Of a stretch of DNA of 64,000 nucleotides, positions 38,042-46,593 are shown one piece after another (within the stretch, counting starts at the first letter, position 1; each line of letters begins with the position of its first letter). The notes beneath the pieces were generated by a model. It had not been told where the DNA came from, ran no database searches, and worked only from the letters and a program-made list of their open reading frames with translations. This DNA is from RH-AL1 sp965277355. GTDB taxonomy: Bacteria; Pseudomonadota; Alphaproteobacteria; Rhizobiales; Beijerinckiaceae. The stretch spans positions 496,001 to 560,000 of the forward strand of contig CBDICN010000001.1 of the NCBI GenBank assembly GCA_965277355.1, written 5' to 3'. The translations under genes and the position numbers were made by a program.

Positions 38042-39451
38042 TCAATACGAGTAATACAACTCGTACTCGACAGGATGGGGCGTCATGTCGACCCGCATGA
38101 CGTCGGCGAATTTCAGCTCGACGTAGGCCTCGATGAAGTCGCTGGTGAACACGCCTCCGGCGGTCAGGTACTCGTGGTCAAGTTCGAGGCTGTTCAGGGC
38201 CTCGCGGAGCGAGCCGCACACCGTGGGGATCTCGGCGAGCTGCGCCTGGGGCAGGTCATAGAGGTCCTTGTCCATCGGCGCGCCGGGATCGATCTTGTTC
38301 CGGATGCCGTCGAGACCGGCCATAAGCATCGCGGTGAAGGCGAGATAGGGGTTCGCCGTCGCGTCGGGGAAGCGGACCTCGACGCGCTTGGCCTTCGGAT
38401 TCGTCGTATAGGGGATGCGACAGGAGGCCGAGCGGTTGCGTGCCGAATAGGCGAGCAGCACCGGGGCCTCGTAGCCCGGTACCAGCCGCTTGTACGAGTT
38501 GGTCGAGGGATTGGTGAAGGCGTTCAGCGACTTGGCGTGCTTGATGATGCCGCCGATGTACCACAGGCATTCCTGCGACAGATCGGAATACTTGTCGCCG
38601 GCGAACAGCGGCTTGCCGGCCTTCCAGATCGACTGGTGCACGTGCATGCCGGACCCATTGTCACCGAACACTGGCTTCGGCATGAAAGTCGCCGTCTTGC
38701 CGTAGCTCTGCGCCACTTGGTGAATGCAGTATTTATAGATCTGCAGGTGGTCGGCCATCTGCGTCAGCGGCCCGAACTTGAGGCCGAGCTCGTGCTGGGA
38801 CGAGGCGACCTCGTGGTGGTGCTTCTCGACCTTGGCGCCCATTGCGGCCATTGCGGCGAGCATCTCGCCGCGCATGTCCTGCGCCGAATCTTGGGGGGGG
38901 ACCGGAAAGTAGCCGGCCTTGGTGCGGACGCGATGGCCGAGATTGCCGCCCTCGTAGGGCGTGTCGGAGTTCGACGGAAACTCGCTCGAATCGAGGATGA
39001 AGCCGGTATTGTACGGCTCGGTCGAGTAGCGCACGTCGTCGAAGACGAAGAACTCGGCTTCCGGCCCGAAGTAGACCGTGTCGCCGATGCCGGCCGACGC
39101 CGCGAAGGCTTCCGCCTTCTTGGCGATCCCGCGCGGGTCGCGATGGTAGGGCTCGCCGGTCGACGGCTCGAGGACGTCGCAGACGACCGAGAGCGTCGGC
39201 GCGGCGAAGAAGGGATCCATCACCGCGGTGGTCGGATCGGGCATCAGCGTCATGTCGGATTCGTTGATCGCCTTCCAGCCGGCGATCGACGACCCGTCGA
39301 ACATCGTGCCGTCGGCGAACATGTCCTCGTCCACCATCGTCTGATCGAACGTGACGTGCTGCCACTTTCCACGAACGTCGGTGAAGCGCAGATCGACGTA
39401 CTTGATGTCGTTGTCCTTGATCGCCTTCAGCACGTCAGCTGCGCTTTTCAT
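38042..39451 (-). CDS. glnA: Glutamine synthetase type I
   Basis: 469 residues from the ATG at 39451 (GGAGA eight bases upstream). It makes glutamine from glutamate, ammonia and ATP as a dodecamer. Family motifs are MFDGSSIAGWKAI, the metal-site FGPEAEFFVFDD, and KPVFGDNGSGMHVHQS. The adenylylation Tyr398 in KDLYDLP shows it is the GSI-beta type controlled by GlnE. Unusually for this group it is not directly downstream of glnB on the same strand: glnII lies between them on the opposite strand. Full length. Confidence 0.96.
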   Translation of the reverse strand: MKSAADVLKAIKDNDIKYVDLRFTDVRGKWQHVTFDQTMVDEDMFADGTMFDGSSIAGWKAINESDMTLMPDPTTAVMDPFFAAPTLSVVCDVLEPSTGEPYHRDPRGIAKKAEAFAASAGIGDTVYFGPEAEFFVFDDVRYSTEPYNTGFILDSSEFPSNSDTPYEGGNLGHRVRTKAGYFPVPPQDSAQDMRGEMLAAMAAMGAKVEKHHHEVASSQHELGLKFGPLTQMADHLQIYKYCIHQVAQSYGKTATFMPKPVFGDNGSGMHVHQSIWKAGKPLFAGDKYSDLSQECLWYIGGIIKHAKSLNAFTNPSTNSYKRLVPGYEAPVLLAYSARNRSASCRIPYTTNPKAKRVEVRFPDATANPYLAFTAMLMAGLDGIRNKIDPGAPMDKDLYDLPQAQLAEIPTVCGSLREALNSLELDHEYLTAGGVFTSDFIEAYVELKFADVMRVDMTPHPVEYELYYSY

Positions 39452-39860
39452 GTCGCTGGTCTCCACGGTGTCCCGGTACGAGCGAGGCAAACTCTCGCGG
39501 GACGGTGATAGTGTGATGATCGGCCTGTTTCCAGTCCGCTTTTCGAAAAGCGACGGCTCCGCGTCCGAGACATCGCGGCATACGCGCGACTCTCAAATCG
39601 GCGGCAATCGCATGCTCTCGACCATGCCTTTAGCCGCATCTCTCGCAGCGCTAGGCGGAATGTCTGCTTCTATACTTGCCGGCTAAAGTAGATAGTAGCA
39701 AGAGGGCTTCGCGTCGCGACATATAATGAAGCTGGGCGCCGACAGCGCGGTCTGTAGACTACCGCTTTCTGGCACGCATCATGCTTCCTCGTACCGCCCT
39801 GTAAGCGGGGACGCTTGGCAGATCGCCCGATCTCGCATCAGCAACAAACGAGAGACGTGA
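39452..39860. promoter_or_regulatory. Divergent glnA/glnII control region (409 bases)
   Basis: Holds the promoters of glnA (left) and glnII (right) and no gene of its own. The glnII side has a clear -24/-12 element (listed separately). For glnA no equally good sigma-54 match was found on the other strand; a weak one with only the GG and GC invariant pairs lies near 39611-39625. NtrC sites were not recognised by eye. Confidence 0.5.
39770..39784 (+). promoter_or_regulatory. Sigma-54 (-24/-12) promoter of glnII
   Basis: TGGCACG at 39770-39776, four bases, then ATGC at 39781-39784. This matches the consensus TGGCACG-N4-TTGC at 10 of 11 defined positions, with the invariant GG and GC correctly spaced. 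Transcription would start about 12 bases downstream, giving a ~65-base leader before the ATG at 39861. NtrC/RpoN control of glnII is known in rhizobia, so this fits. Confidence 0.85.
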
Positions 39861-40880
39861 ATGACGAAATACAAACTCGAGTATCTTTGGCTGGACGGGT
39901 ACACGCCGACGCCAAACCTTCGCGGAAAGACGACCATCAAGGTGTTCGACAGCTTCCCGACCCTCGAGCAGCTCCCGATGTGGGGCTTCGACGGCAGCTC
40001 GACGAAACAGGCCGAAGGCGGCAGCTCGGATTGCTTCCTCAAGCCGATCCGCCACTTTCCGGACGGCACCCGCAAGAACGGCGTCCTCGTCATGTGCGAA
40101 GTCATGATGCCGGACGGCAAGACCCCGCACCCCTCGAACAAGCGTGCCACCATCCTGGACGACGAAGGCGCCTGGTTCGGGTTCGAGCAGGAATACTTCT
40201 TCTACAAGAACGGCCGGCCGCTCGGCTTCCCGTCGGAAGGCTATCCGCCGCCGCAGGGCATGTACTACACCGGCGTTGGCTACTCGAACGTCGGCGACAT
40301 CGCGCGCAAGATCGTCGAGGAGCACCTCGATCTCTGCCTCGACGCCGGCATCAATCACGAGGGCATCAACTCCGAGGTGGCCAAGGGCCAGTGGGAATAT
40401 CAGATCTTCGGCAAGGGATCGAAGAAGGCAGCCGACGAGATGTGGGTCGCCCGCTATCTCATGCAGCGCCTCTGCGAGAAGTCCGGCATCGACATCGAAT
40501 ACCACTGCAAACCGCTCGGCGACACCGACTGGAACGGCTCGGGAATGCACTGCAACTTCTCGACCAAGTACATGCGCGAAGTGGGCGGCAAGGAGTATTT
40601 CGAGAAGCTGATGAAGGCCTTCGAGACCGCTCGCGAGGATCACATCGCGGTCTACGGCCCGCATAACGAGATGCGCCTCACCGGCAAGCACGAGACGGCA
40701 TCGATCCACGAGTTCAATTACGGCATCGCCGATCGTGGCGCCTCGATTCGCGTGCCCCACAGCTTCGTCAACAACGACTACAAGGGCTATCTCGAGGATC
40801 GCCGCCCGAACTCGGAGGGCGACCCCTACCAGATCACCTCGCAGATCCTGAAGACGGTCGCGTCGGTGCCGACGACCTGA
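39861..40880 (+). CDS. glnII: Glutamine synthetase type II (eukaryote-like)
   Basis: 339 residues, the normal size for GSII, much shorter than GSI. Motifs include EYLWLDGYTPTPNLRGKT at the N-terminus, MWGFDGSSTKQAEG, WFGFEQEYFFYK for the metal site, and ADRGASIRVP near the C-terminus. It forms a decamer, is not adenylylated and is used under nitrogen limitation. It is present in rhizobia and some relatives. Transcribed divergently from glnA under a sigma-54 promoter; GAGAG precedes the ATG. The next gene downstream, glnB, is convergent. Confidence 0.95.
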   Translation: MTKYKLEYLWLDGYTPTPNLRGKTTIKVFDSFPTLEQLPMWGFDGSSTKQAEGGSSDCFLKPIRHFPDGTRKNGVLVMCEVMMPDGKTPHPSNKRATILDDEGAWFGFEQEYFFYKNGRPLGFPSEGYPPPQGMYYTGVGYSNVGDIARKIVEEHLDLCLDAGINHEGINSEVAKGQWEYQIFGKGSKKAADEMWVARYLMQRLCEKSGIDIEYHCKPLGDTDWNGSGMHCNFSTKYMREVGGKEYFEKLMKAFETAREDHIAVYGPHNEMRLTGKHETASIHEFNYGIADRGASIRVPHSFVNNDYKGYLEDRRPNSEGDPYQITSQILKTVASVPTT

Positions 40881-40919
40881 TCAAGATCGAGCACGCTGAA
40901 GAACGAACACGCCCAAGGA

Positions 40920-40955
40920 GGGAGCCAGGCAATTTCGTCCGGCTCCCGTTTCATT
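40920..40955 (+). terminator. Probable intrinsic terminator after glnII
   Basis: GGGAGCC (40920-40926) pairs exactly with GGCTCCC (40941-40947), loop of 14 bases, followed by GTTTCATT. It starts 40 bases after the glnII stop. The T-tract is short, so efficiency is uncertain. Confidence 0.6.
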
Positions 40956-41114
40956 CGGCGGCGATGAATGTGCGCGCATGCCCTATAACGCGGCGGACCA
41001 GCACTGCAGCTCATTGCCACCGGCAGTTGGTCGGGGTTAACGGCGGGGCTGCATTGCGAGGCAGCCGCCTTCCTGGGGGTCCCGGCGCGCCCGGGGCCGC
41101 CTGCCCAAGCGAAC

Positions 41115-41453
41115 TCAGATCGCGTCCGGGCCTGTCTCGCCGGTCCTGATGCGGACAGCGCCCTCGATCGCTGAGACGAAGATTTTGCCGTCGCCGATGC
41201 GTCCGGTCTGCGCCGCCGATCGGATCGCCGCCACCGCGGCCTCGATGGCGCTATCGTTGAGCACCACCTCGATTTTCACCTTCGGCAGAAAATCGACGAC
41301 ATACTCCGCGCCGCGATAGAGTTCCGTATGGCCCTTTTGGCGCCCGAAACCCTTGGCCTCGATCACCGTAATGCCCGCCACGCCCGCCTCGTGCAGAGCC
41401 TCTTTCACCTCGTCAAGCTTGAACGGCTTAATGATAGCTTCGATCTTCTTCAT
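41115..41453 (-). CDS. glnB: Nitrogen regulatory protein PII
   Basis: 112 residues, the standard PII length. The T-loop carries the uridylylation Tyr51 in ELYRGAEYVVDF, and the family signatures KGFGRQKG and TGRIGDGKIFV are present. It senses 2-oxoglutarate and ATP/ADP and controls GlnE, NtrB and other partners. The start ATG at 41453 follows a sigma-54 promoter. It is on the same strand as glnA but separated from it by glnII. Confidence 0.95.
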   Translation of the reverse strand: MKKIEAIIKPFKLDEVKEALHEAGVAGITVIEAKGFGRQKGHTELYRGAEYVVDFLPKVKIEVVLNDSAIEAAVAAIRSAAQTGRIGDGKIFVSAIEGAVRIRTGETGPDAI

Positions 41454-41517
41454 GAACGCCGCTCCCCACGGGTCTCCTTATCCGTTGCCGCGAAACTAGG
41501 CAATCATTTCTCGCAGA

Positions 41518-41532
41518 GCACCAGCCGTGCCA
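41518..41532 (-). promoter_or_regulatory. Sigma-54 (-24/-12) promoter of glnB
   Basis: Read on the minus strand the sequence is TGGCACG-GCTG-GTGC, matching the consensus TGGCACG-N4-TTGC at all but one defined position with correct GG-GC spacing. Transcription would start near 41505, about 50 bases before the ATG at 41453. It lies in the 108-base gap between glnB and the 3' end of the sulfurtransferase gene. Confidence 0.8.
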
Positions 41533-41561
41533 AGGGGTGCGCCAGGATCGGTAAGTTACCA

Positions 41562-42410
41562 TCATCGAGCCGGTCCAGTCTCGATCGGAAGATCGTCGAG
41601 GGCACCCCATTCGGCCCATGATCCATTGTAGAGGATGCTGTCGGGCTTGCCGAGCTGGTCGAGAGCAAGGCAGATGACGGCGGCCGAGACACCCGAGCCG
41701 CAGCTCGTGATGATCGGGCGCCCGATGTCGACGCCGGCGTCCCGGAAGGCTTTCGCGAGCCGGTCCGCCGGGTACAGCCGGCCATCGGAGCCGACGAGGG
41801 TCCGCCACGGCACATTGCGCGCGCCCGCGATGTGGCCCGAGCGTAGCCCAGGTCTTGGTTCGGGTATCGCGCCGGCGAAGCGGGGCGCACTGCGGGCGTC
41901 GACGATCTGGGCGGTGCCGGAGCGGGCGGCAGCGAGCACGTCCTTCGCGTCGGCGACGGCGGCGCGATCGAACGTGGCGGCGAAGGTCCGCGCTGTCCGG
42001 TGCGCCGGGCCAGTCTCGAGCGGGTGGCCAGCGGCGACCCAAGCCTTCAGGCCGCCCTCAAGCAGCCAGACGTGCTTCGCGCCGTAGTGCTGGAACATCC
42101 AGTAAGCCCTTGCGCCGCCGAGAAGATCGCTCGCGTCGTAGACGACGATCGTGGTTGTCTCGCCCAAGCCGAGGGCGCCGACCTTCTCGGCGAAGGTCGC
42201 GGCGTCCGGCAGCATGTGGGGCAGGGGCGAGGACGTATCGGCGACCGCGTCGATGTCGAAGCGCACCGCACCGGGAATGTGGCCGGCCTCGAACAGCGCG
42301 CTGGCGTCCCTGCCTTCGTCCGGAAGGTAGAAGCTCGCCTCGACCGCGATGACGTCGGGCTGATTGAGATGCTCCGCGAGCCAAGCCGGCGTTACGAAGA
42401 TTGTGTTCAA
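41562..42410 (-). CDS. sseA: 3-mercaptopyruvate sulfurtransferase (two rhodanese domains)
   Basis: 282 residues. Two rhodanese folds: an inactive N-terminal one (about 1-135; GAVRFDIDAVAD) and a catalytic C-terminal one with the active-site loop CGSGVSAA. The CGSG[VT]A loop indicates mercaptopyruvate rather than thiosulfate specificity. It moves sulfur from 3-mercaptopyruvate to thiols or cyanide in the cytoplasm. It is on the same strand as, and 151 bases downstream of, the cysteine synthase gene, giving a small sulfur-metabolism pair. The interval contains two copies of GGGAGAGATCGG (42476 and 42503). Confidence 0.9.
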   Translation of the reverse strand: MNTIFVTPAWLAEHLNQPDVIAVEASFYLPDEGRDASALFEAGHIPGAVRFDIDAVADTSSPLPHMLPDAATFAEKVGALGLGETTTIVVYDASDLLGGARAYWMFQHYGAKHVWLLEGGLKAWVAAGHPLETGPAHRTARTFAATFDRAAVADAKDVLAAARSGTAQIVDARSAPRFAGAIPEPRPGLRSGHIAGARNVPWRTLVGSDGRLYPADRLAKAFRDAGVDIGRPIITSCGSGVSAAVICLALDQLGKPDSILYNGSWAEWGALDDLPIETGPAR

Positions 42411-42561
42411 GAGGACCTCATCAAGCTACAGCCGGAAACTCTGGCGCGAGAACGGCGTGGGGTAGTAATCTACACGGGAGAGATCGGGTGGGAGACCGGG
42501 GCGGGAGAGATCGGACCCCCAAAAGGCACGCATCGTCGCTCGAACGGCCGGGCGGATGCTC

Positions 42562-43602
42562 TCAGTCACCGACTTCCACATAGCCCGGATCGATCCTGGG
42601 CGCGTGCCCGAACCATTCCGGCACCGGCAGATTTTTCTCGCGCAGGAAAGCCGGGTTGAAAAGCTTCGACTGATAGCGCGTGCCCGAGTCGCAGAGGATG
42701 GTCACAATGGTGTGGCCCGGGCCGAGTTCGCGGGCGAGACGCATTGCGCCGGCGACGTTGATGCCGGACGATCCGCCGAGCAACAGCCCCTCGTGCTCGG
42801 CGAGGTCGAACACGATCGGCAGTGCCTCCTCGTCGGTAACCTGGAAGGCGGAGTCGATCGGCGCGTCCTCGAGGTTGGCGGTGACACGCCCCTGGCCGAT
42901 GCCCTCGGTGATCGAGCTGCCCTCGGCATGCAACGTTCCGGTCTTGTAGAAGTCGTAGAGAGCCGAACCCATCGGATCGGTGATCGCGATCTTCACCGCG
43001 GGATTCATCGCCTTCAGCGCCAGGCCGACGCCGGCGAGCGTGCCGCCGGTGCCGACCGCGCAGGTGAACCCGTCGACCTTTCCTTCGGTTTGCGTCCAGA
43101 TTTCGGGGCCGGTCGTCAGCCTGTGGCCCTCGCGATTGGCCAGATTGTCGAACTGATTGGCCCAGATCGCGCCGGCCGGCAGTTCGCGCGCGAGGCGCTC
43201 GGCGAGCCGGCCGGAGAGCTTCACGTAGTTGTTGGGGTTCTTGTAGGGCACCGCCGGCACCTCGATCAGTTCCGCGCCCTGCAGGCGGAGCATGTCTTTC
43301 TTCTCCTGGCTCTGCGTCTGCGGGATCACGATCACCGTGCGATAGCCCAACGCATTGGCGACGAGCGCGATGCCGATCCCGGTATTGCCCGCGGTGCCTT
43401 CGACGATCGTGCCGCCCGGCTTCAGAGCACCGCGCGCGACCGCGTCCTTTATGATGGCGAGGCCGGCGCGGTCTTTCACCGAGCCGCCCGGGTTCATGAA
43501 CTCCGCCTTGCCGAGGATCGTGCAGCCGGTCGCCTCCGAGGCGTGCCGGAGCTTGATGAGCGGCGTGTTGCCAATGGCATCGATGACGGAGTCGGCGACC
43601 AT
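42562..43602 (-). CDS. cysK: Cysteine synthase A family protein
   Basis: 346 residues from the ATG at 43602 with GAAGG five bases upstream; the longer open frame to 44340 is spurious because it overlaps the divergent SDR gene. A PLP enzyme that replaces the acetyl group of O-acetylserine with sulfide. The PLP lysine is in MNPGGSVKDRAG, the phosphate/substrate loop is EGTAGNTGIG, and the glycine loop is VGTGGTLAGVG. The loop reads TAGNTG where classical CysK has TSGNTG, and the chain is ~30 residues longer than E. coli CysK, so it belongs to a side branch of the family; the exact acceptor could differ. Confidence 0.87.
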   Translation of the reverse strand: MVADSVIDAIGNTPLIKLRHASEATGCTILGKAEFMNPGGSVKDRAGLAIIKDAVARGALKPGGTIVEGTAGNTGIGIALVANALGYRTVIVIPQTQSQEKKDMLRLQGAELIEVPAVPYKNPNNYVKLSGRLAERLARELPAGAIWANQFDNLANREGHRLTTGPEIWTQTEGKVDGFTCAVGTGGTLAGVGLALKAMNPAVKIAITDPMGSALYDFYKTGTLHAEGSSITEGIGQGRVTANLEDAPIDSAFQVTDEEALPIVFDLAEHEGLLLGGSSGINVAGAMRLARELGPGHTIVTILCDSGTRYQSKLFNPAFLREKNLPVPEWFGHAPRIDPGYVEVGD

Positions 43603-43701
43603 GCGGCCTTCTTCTGAATGGAGGAGTTGCACGCTTTCCACATATGTCGCCGCCACCGCAAGAGGTTGCCTCGGGGTTGCTCGGGCGCGAGAAAGTTCGT
43701 C

Positions 43702-44484
43702 ATGTTCCGTGCCAAGCCTGAAGACGGTCCGGTCTGGATCACCGGCGCCAGCGCCGGCATCGGTCGCGCACTGGCGCTGCGGCTCGCCGGACGAGGTTTT
43801 CGCGTCGCCGCGACGGCGCGCCGGACCGAGGCGCTCGACGCCCTCGTCGCGGAAGGGCAGGGGCGCATCGTCGCCTACCCCGGCGACGTCACAAATGCTG
43901 CGCGCATGGCCGAGATCGTCGCCGCGATCGAGCGGGAGCAGGGGCCGGTCGCCCTCGCCGTCCTCAATGCCGGCGTCTACCATCTCGCGGAACGCGACGG
44001 GTTCGACGCGAGGCTGACTTGGCGCACGATCGAGAGCAATCTCGGCGGCACGATCTTCTGCCTCGAGCCGCTGCTCGCCGCGATGCTTCCGCGCCGCTGC
44101 GGGCAGATCGCGATCGTGGCGTCGCTCGCAGGCTACGGCGGCATTCCCGGATCGGTGGCCTACGGCTCGGCGAAGGCCGCGATGATCACGATGGCGGAGG
44201 CGCTGCGGCTCACTTACGCGCCGCGGGGGCTGACGATCCAGGTCGTCAATCCCGGCTTCGTGGCGACGGCGATGACGGCGCGCAACGATTACCCGATGCC
44301 CTTGATGATGAGCGCGGAAGCCGCCGCCGCACGCATCCACATCGGCTTGAGGCGCGGCGGCTTCGAAATCACCTTTCCGCGGCGCCTCGCCTGGACGATG
44401 AAGGCGGCCGCGCTGCTGCCTTACCCGCTCTGGCTGAAACTGATGGCGCAGGCCACGCGACGGGGCCGCTGCGACAGCGGATAG
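43702..44484 (+). CDS. SDR-family oxidoreductase
   Basis: 260 residues from the ATG at 43702. Classical SDR signatures: WITGASAGIGRALALRLAG for the cofactor, LNAGVY, and the catalytic Ser-Tyr-Lys in IVASLAGYGG then YGSAKAA. The C-terminal ~30 residues contain a hydrophobic segment (AAALLPYPLWLKLMAQA), as in membrane-associated SDRs acting on lipids. Substrate unknown. Divergent from cysK with a 99-base shared gap. Another, unrelated SDR gene lies at 18.7 kb. Confidence 0.87.
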   Translation: MFRAKPEDGPVWITGASAGIGRALALRLAGRGFRVAATARRTEALDALVAEGQGRIVAYPGDVTNAARMAEIVAAIEREQGPVALAVLNAGVYHLAERDGFDARLTWRTIESNLGGTIFCLEPLLAAMLPRRCGQIAIVASLAGYGGIPGSVAYGSAKAAMITMAEALRLTYAPRGLTIQVVNPGFVATAMTARNDYPMPLMMSAEAAAARIHIGLRRGGFEITFPRRLAWTMKAAALLPYPLWLKLMAQATRRGRCDSG

Positions 44485-44605
44485 GTCCGGAAGACAAAGG
44501 CCACATCTGCTTGCAACCTGCGACCACGCAACGCATAATCTCCCAAAAGATAATCGGTAACGCGGTCGAGCGCGTGCCAGGGAACGAAACGGCTAGGAGA
44601 CTCGG

Positions 44606-45073
44606 GTGAGCGACACGGAAGCGACTCCAAAGCATGTGGACCTGGTAAGGCTGATCTACCGCAGCCACAGCAAGATCCCGCATGAGACCATCAGGCAGCA
44701 ACTTGGCGACATCCTCAAGAAGGCGCGAAAGAACAACGCGGCGAGCGGCGTCACCGGCGCACTGCTGTGCTACGACAACTGGTTCGCGCAAGCTCTCGAG
44801 GGTCCGAAGGACGCGGTCCACGACATCTTCTCGAAAATCCAGGCCGACGATCGCCACAACGCGCTCGAAGTGAAGTCCGACGAGCCAACAACGTCGCGGG
44901 TGTTCGCGCGCTGGGCCATGGCCAACGTCGGCGAGCACGGCGATCCCGACACGCCGCTGATGCCCACGCACGAGGGCGTCAGCGAGGGGTCGGCTTGGCA
45001 CCCGTCGCCCGAGCAGGAGGCCGTGTTAGCCCAATTACGTGAAAGCTCGCGCGGCTACGGCAAAGGCGCTTGA
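44606..45073 (+). CDS. BLUF-domain blue-light photoreceptor
   Basis: 155 residues from a GTG at 44606 (AGGAG seven bases upstream). The BLUF fold occupies residues ~12-105 and all key residues are visible: Tyr18 in VRLIYRS, Asn43/Asn44 in RKNNAASGVTGALL, Gln62 in WFAQALEGP, and Trp103 in FARWAMAN. It should bind FAD and switch hydrogen bonding on blue light. There is no output domain, only a ~50-residue tail, so it acts through a partner. No GGDEF/EAL or regulator gene is adjacent. The partner cannot be named from this window. Confidence 0.88.
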   Translation: MSDTEATPKHVDLVRLIYRSHSKIPHETIRQQLGDILKKARKNNAASGVTGALLCYDNWFAQALEGPKDAVHDIFSKIQADDRHNALEVKSDEPTTSRVFARWAMANVGEHGDPDTPLMPTHEGVSEGSAWHPSPEQEAVLAQLRESSRGYGKGA

Positions 45074-45270
45074 GGCGCACTTCGGTTCAGCGCAGCTTTT
45101 TCCTAGGCAGCGCCTTCGAAACGTCTTGAACAGTCGCGCGTCTTTTATAATGCCTTAGTGGTACGCGCATCATCTCATTTTGAGGCATGACGACATTCCG
45201 GTCGGCGATCTAATGAAAACTCCTCCCGCCTTTAGAAATCATCTATGCCGCGTAGGAGGAAGACTTCGCC

Positions 45271-46584
45271 TTACTGCGGGTTCTCGAGGCTCAGCGTCTC
45301 GGAATTCTCGTCGTAGGCGAACAGCTCGCCGTAGCGGCCCCAGTTGACCACCGACTTCAGCGTGCGATCGGCGTATTCGTCCGACATGTGGTCTTCGAGT
45401 TCCCCGAGGAAGCGCGCCGAGCGCGCCGAGTGCGACGGCCGTTCGTCCAGCACCATCTTGATGCGCGCGGCGAGCGGCACGTATGTCAGGAGATGGTCGC
45501 CGAACAGCTTCTTGCGCGCGTCGATGTCCATGTCCGCGAAGCGCATGCCGGCCGGCGTTAGCTTGATGAAGCCGTCGCCGATCTCGGCGAAGCGCATCAG
45601 TTGCAGCGTCTCGGCGACCGGGAAGAGGTCGTCGATCTCCATCTGCAGGCTATCCGCCAGCTCAGGCATCCTGACCTGGCCGTTGTAGGGTGGCGCGTGG
45701 ACCTCCTCGATCATGCCGGAGATCGTGTTGGTCGAGACGCGCGGCAGCGCCATGCCGAGGCCAAGGCCGGGGAAGGTGCCGTCGCGCCCGATCGGCTGCG
45801 TGGTCTGCCGCTTGGTCATCAGCGCGTAGATCTTGTCCACGAGCTGGCGGAACTCGGGGTCGAGGCGGTTGCGCGGATGCTGCAGCGTCACCGCGATCTC
45901 GGCGGAGATCCGGCCCGGATTCGAGGAGAGCACGAGGATGCGGTCGCACATCAGCACCGCCTCTTCGATGTTGTGCGTCACCATCAGGATCGACTTCGTC
46001 GGCATCCGGCCTTCGACCCAAAGGTCGAGGAGGTCGGTGCGCAGGGTCTCGGCCGTGAGCACGTCGAGCGCCGAGAACGGCTCGTCCATGAGCAGGATCG
46101 TCGGGTTGACGACGAGCGCGCGGGCGAAGCCGACGCGTTGGCGCATGCCGCCCGACAGTTCCTTCGGGAAGGCGCTCTCGAACCCGTCGAGGCCGATAAG
46201 GTCGATCGCCTTCAGCGCGCGCTTGCGGGCCTCGTCCTCGGGCACGCCTTTGGCCCGCAGCCCGATCTCGACGTTGGCGAGCACCGACAGCCAGGGAAAC
46301 AGCGCGAAGCTCTGAAACACCATGGCGAGCCCGTCGACCGGCCCGACGACAGGACGATCCCCGTAGGTGACCTTGCCCTCGGTGGGAAAAGCGAGACCGG
46401 CGACGATGCGCAGGAGCGAGGATTTCCCGCAGCCCGAGCGGCCGAGCAGGCCGACGATCTCGCCCGAGGTGAGCTTCAGCGACACATGGTCGAGCACGAT
46501 AGGCCCGACGTCGCCGGAGCCGGTGCGATAGCGCTGCACGACGTTGTCGGCTTCGAGCAGCGGTTTGAGGCGTTCTTCCAGCAT
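45271..46584 (-). CDS. ABC transporter ATP-binding protein with C-terminal AAA-associated domain (nitrate/sulfonate/taurine type)
   Basis: 437 residues. Residues 1-~260 are a standard ABC ATPase: Walker A LLGRSGCGKSSL, signature LSGGMRQRVGFARA, Walker B ILLMDEPFSALD and a switch His region. The remaining ~170 residues match the AAA-associated C-terminal domain found on NitT/TauT-type ATPases, likely regulatory. It follows the fused permease by 9 bases and is its ATPase. No substrate-binding protein is encoded nearby, so the anion carried is unknown; nitrate, sulfonate or bicarbonate are family possibilities. Confidence 0.88.
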   Translation of the reverse strand: MLEERLKPLLEADNVVQRYRTGSGDVGPIVLDHVSLKLTSGEIVGLLGRSGCGKSSLLRIVAGLAFPTEGKVTYGDRPVVGPVDGLAMVFQSFALFPWLSVLANVEIGLRAKGVPEDEARKRALKAIDLIGLDGFESAFPKELSGGMRQRVGFARALVVNPTILLMDEPFSALDVLTAETLRTDLLDLWVEGRMPTKSILMVTHNIEEAVLMCDRILVLSSNPGRISAEIAVTLQHPRNRLDPEFRQLVDKIYALMTKRQTTQPIGRDGTFPGLGLGMALPRVSTNTISGMIEEVHAPPYNGQVRMPELADSLQMEIDDLFPVAETLQLMRFAEIGDGFIKLTPAGMRFADMDIDARKKLFGDHLLTYVPLAARIKMVLDERPSHSARSARFLGELEDHMSDEYADRTLKSVVNWGRYGELFAYDENSETLSLENPQ

Positions 46585-46593
46585 ACCGAGCTC

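Noticed and set aside
39600..39630. Sigma-54 promoter for glnA
   Set aside because: Only the GG and GC pairs match at the right distance on the minus strand; the rest of the -24 box is wrong, so chance is likely.
42562..44340. A 592-residue cysteine synthase fused to an N-terminal extension
   Set aside because: The extension overlaps the divergent SDR gene and is Arg/His-rich. The ATG at 43602 has a good ribosome site and gives a normal-length enzyme.
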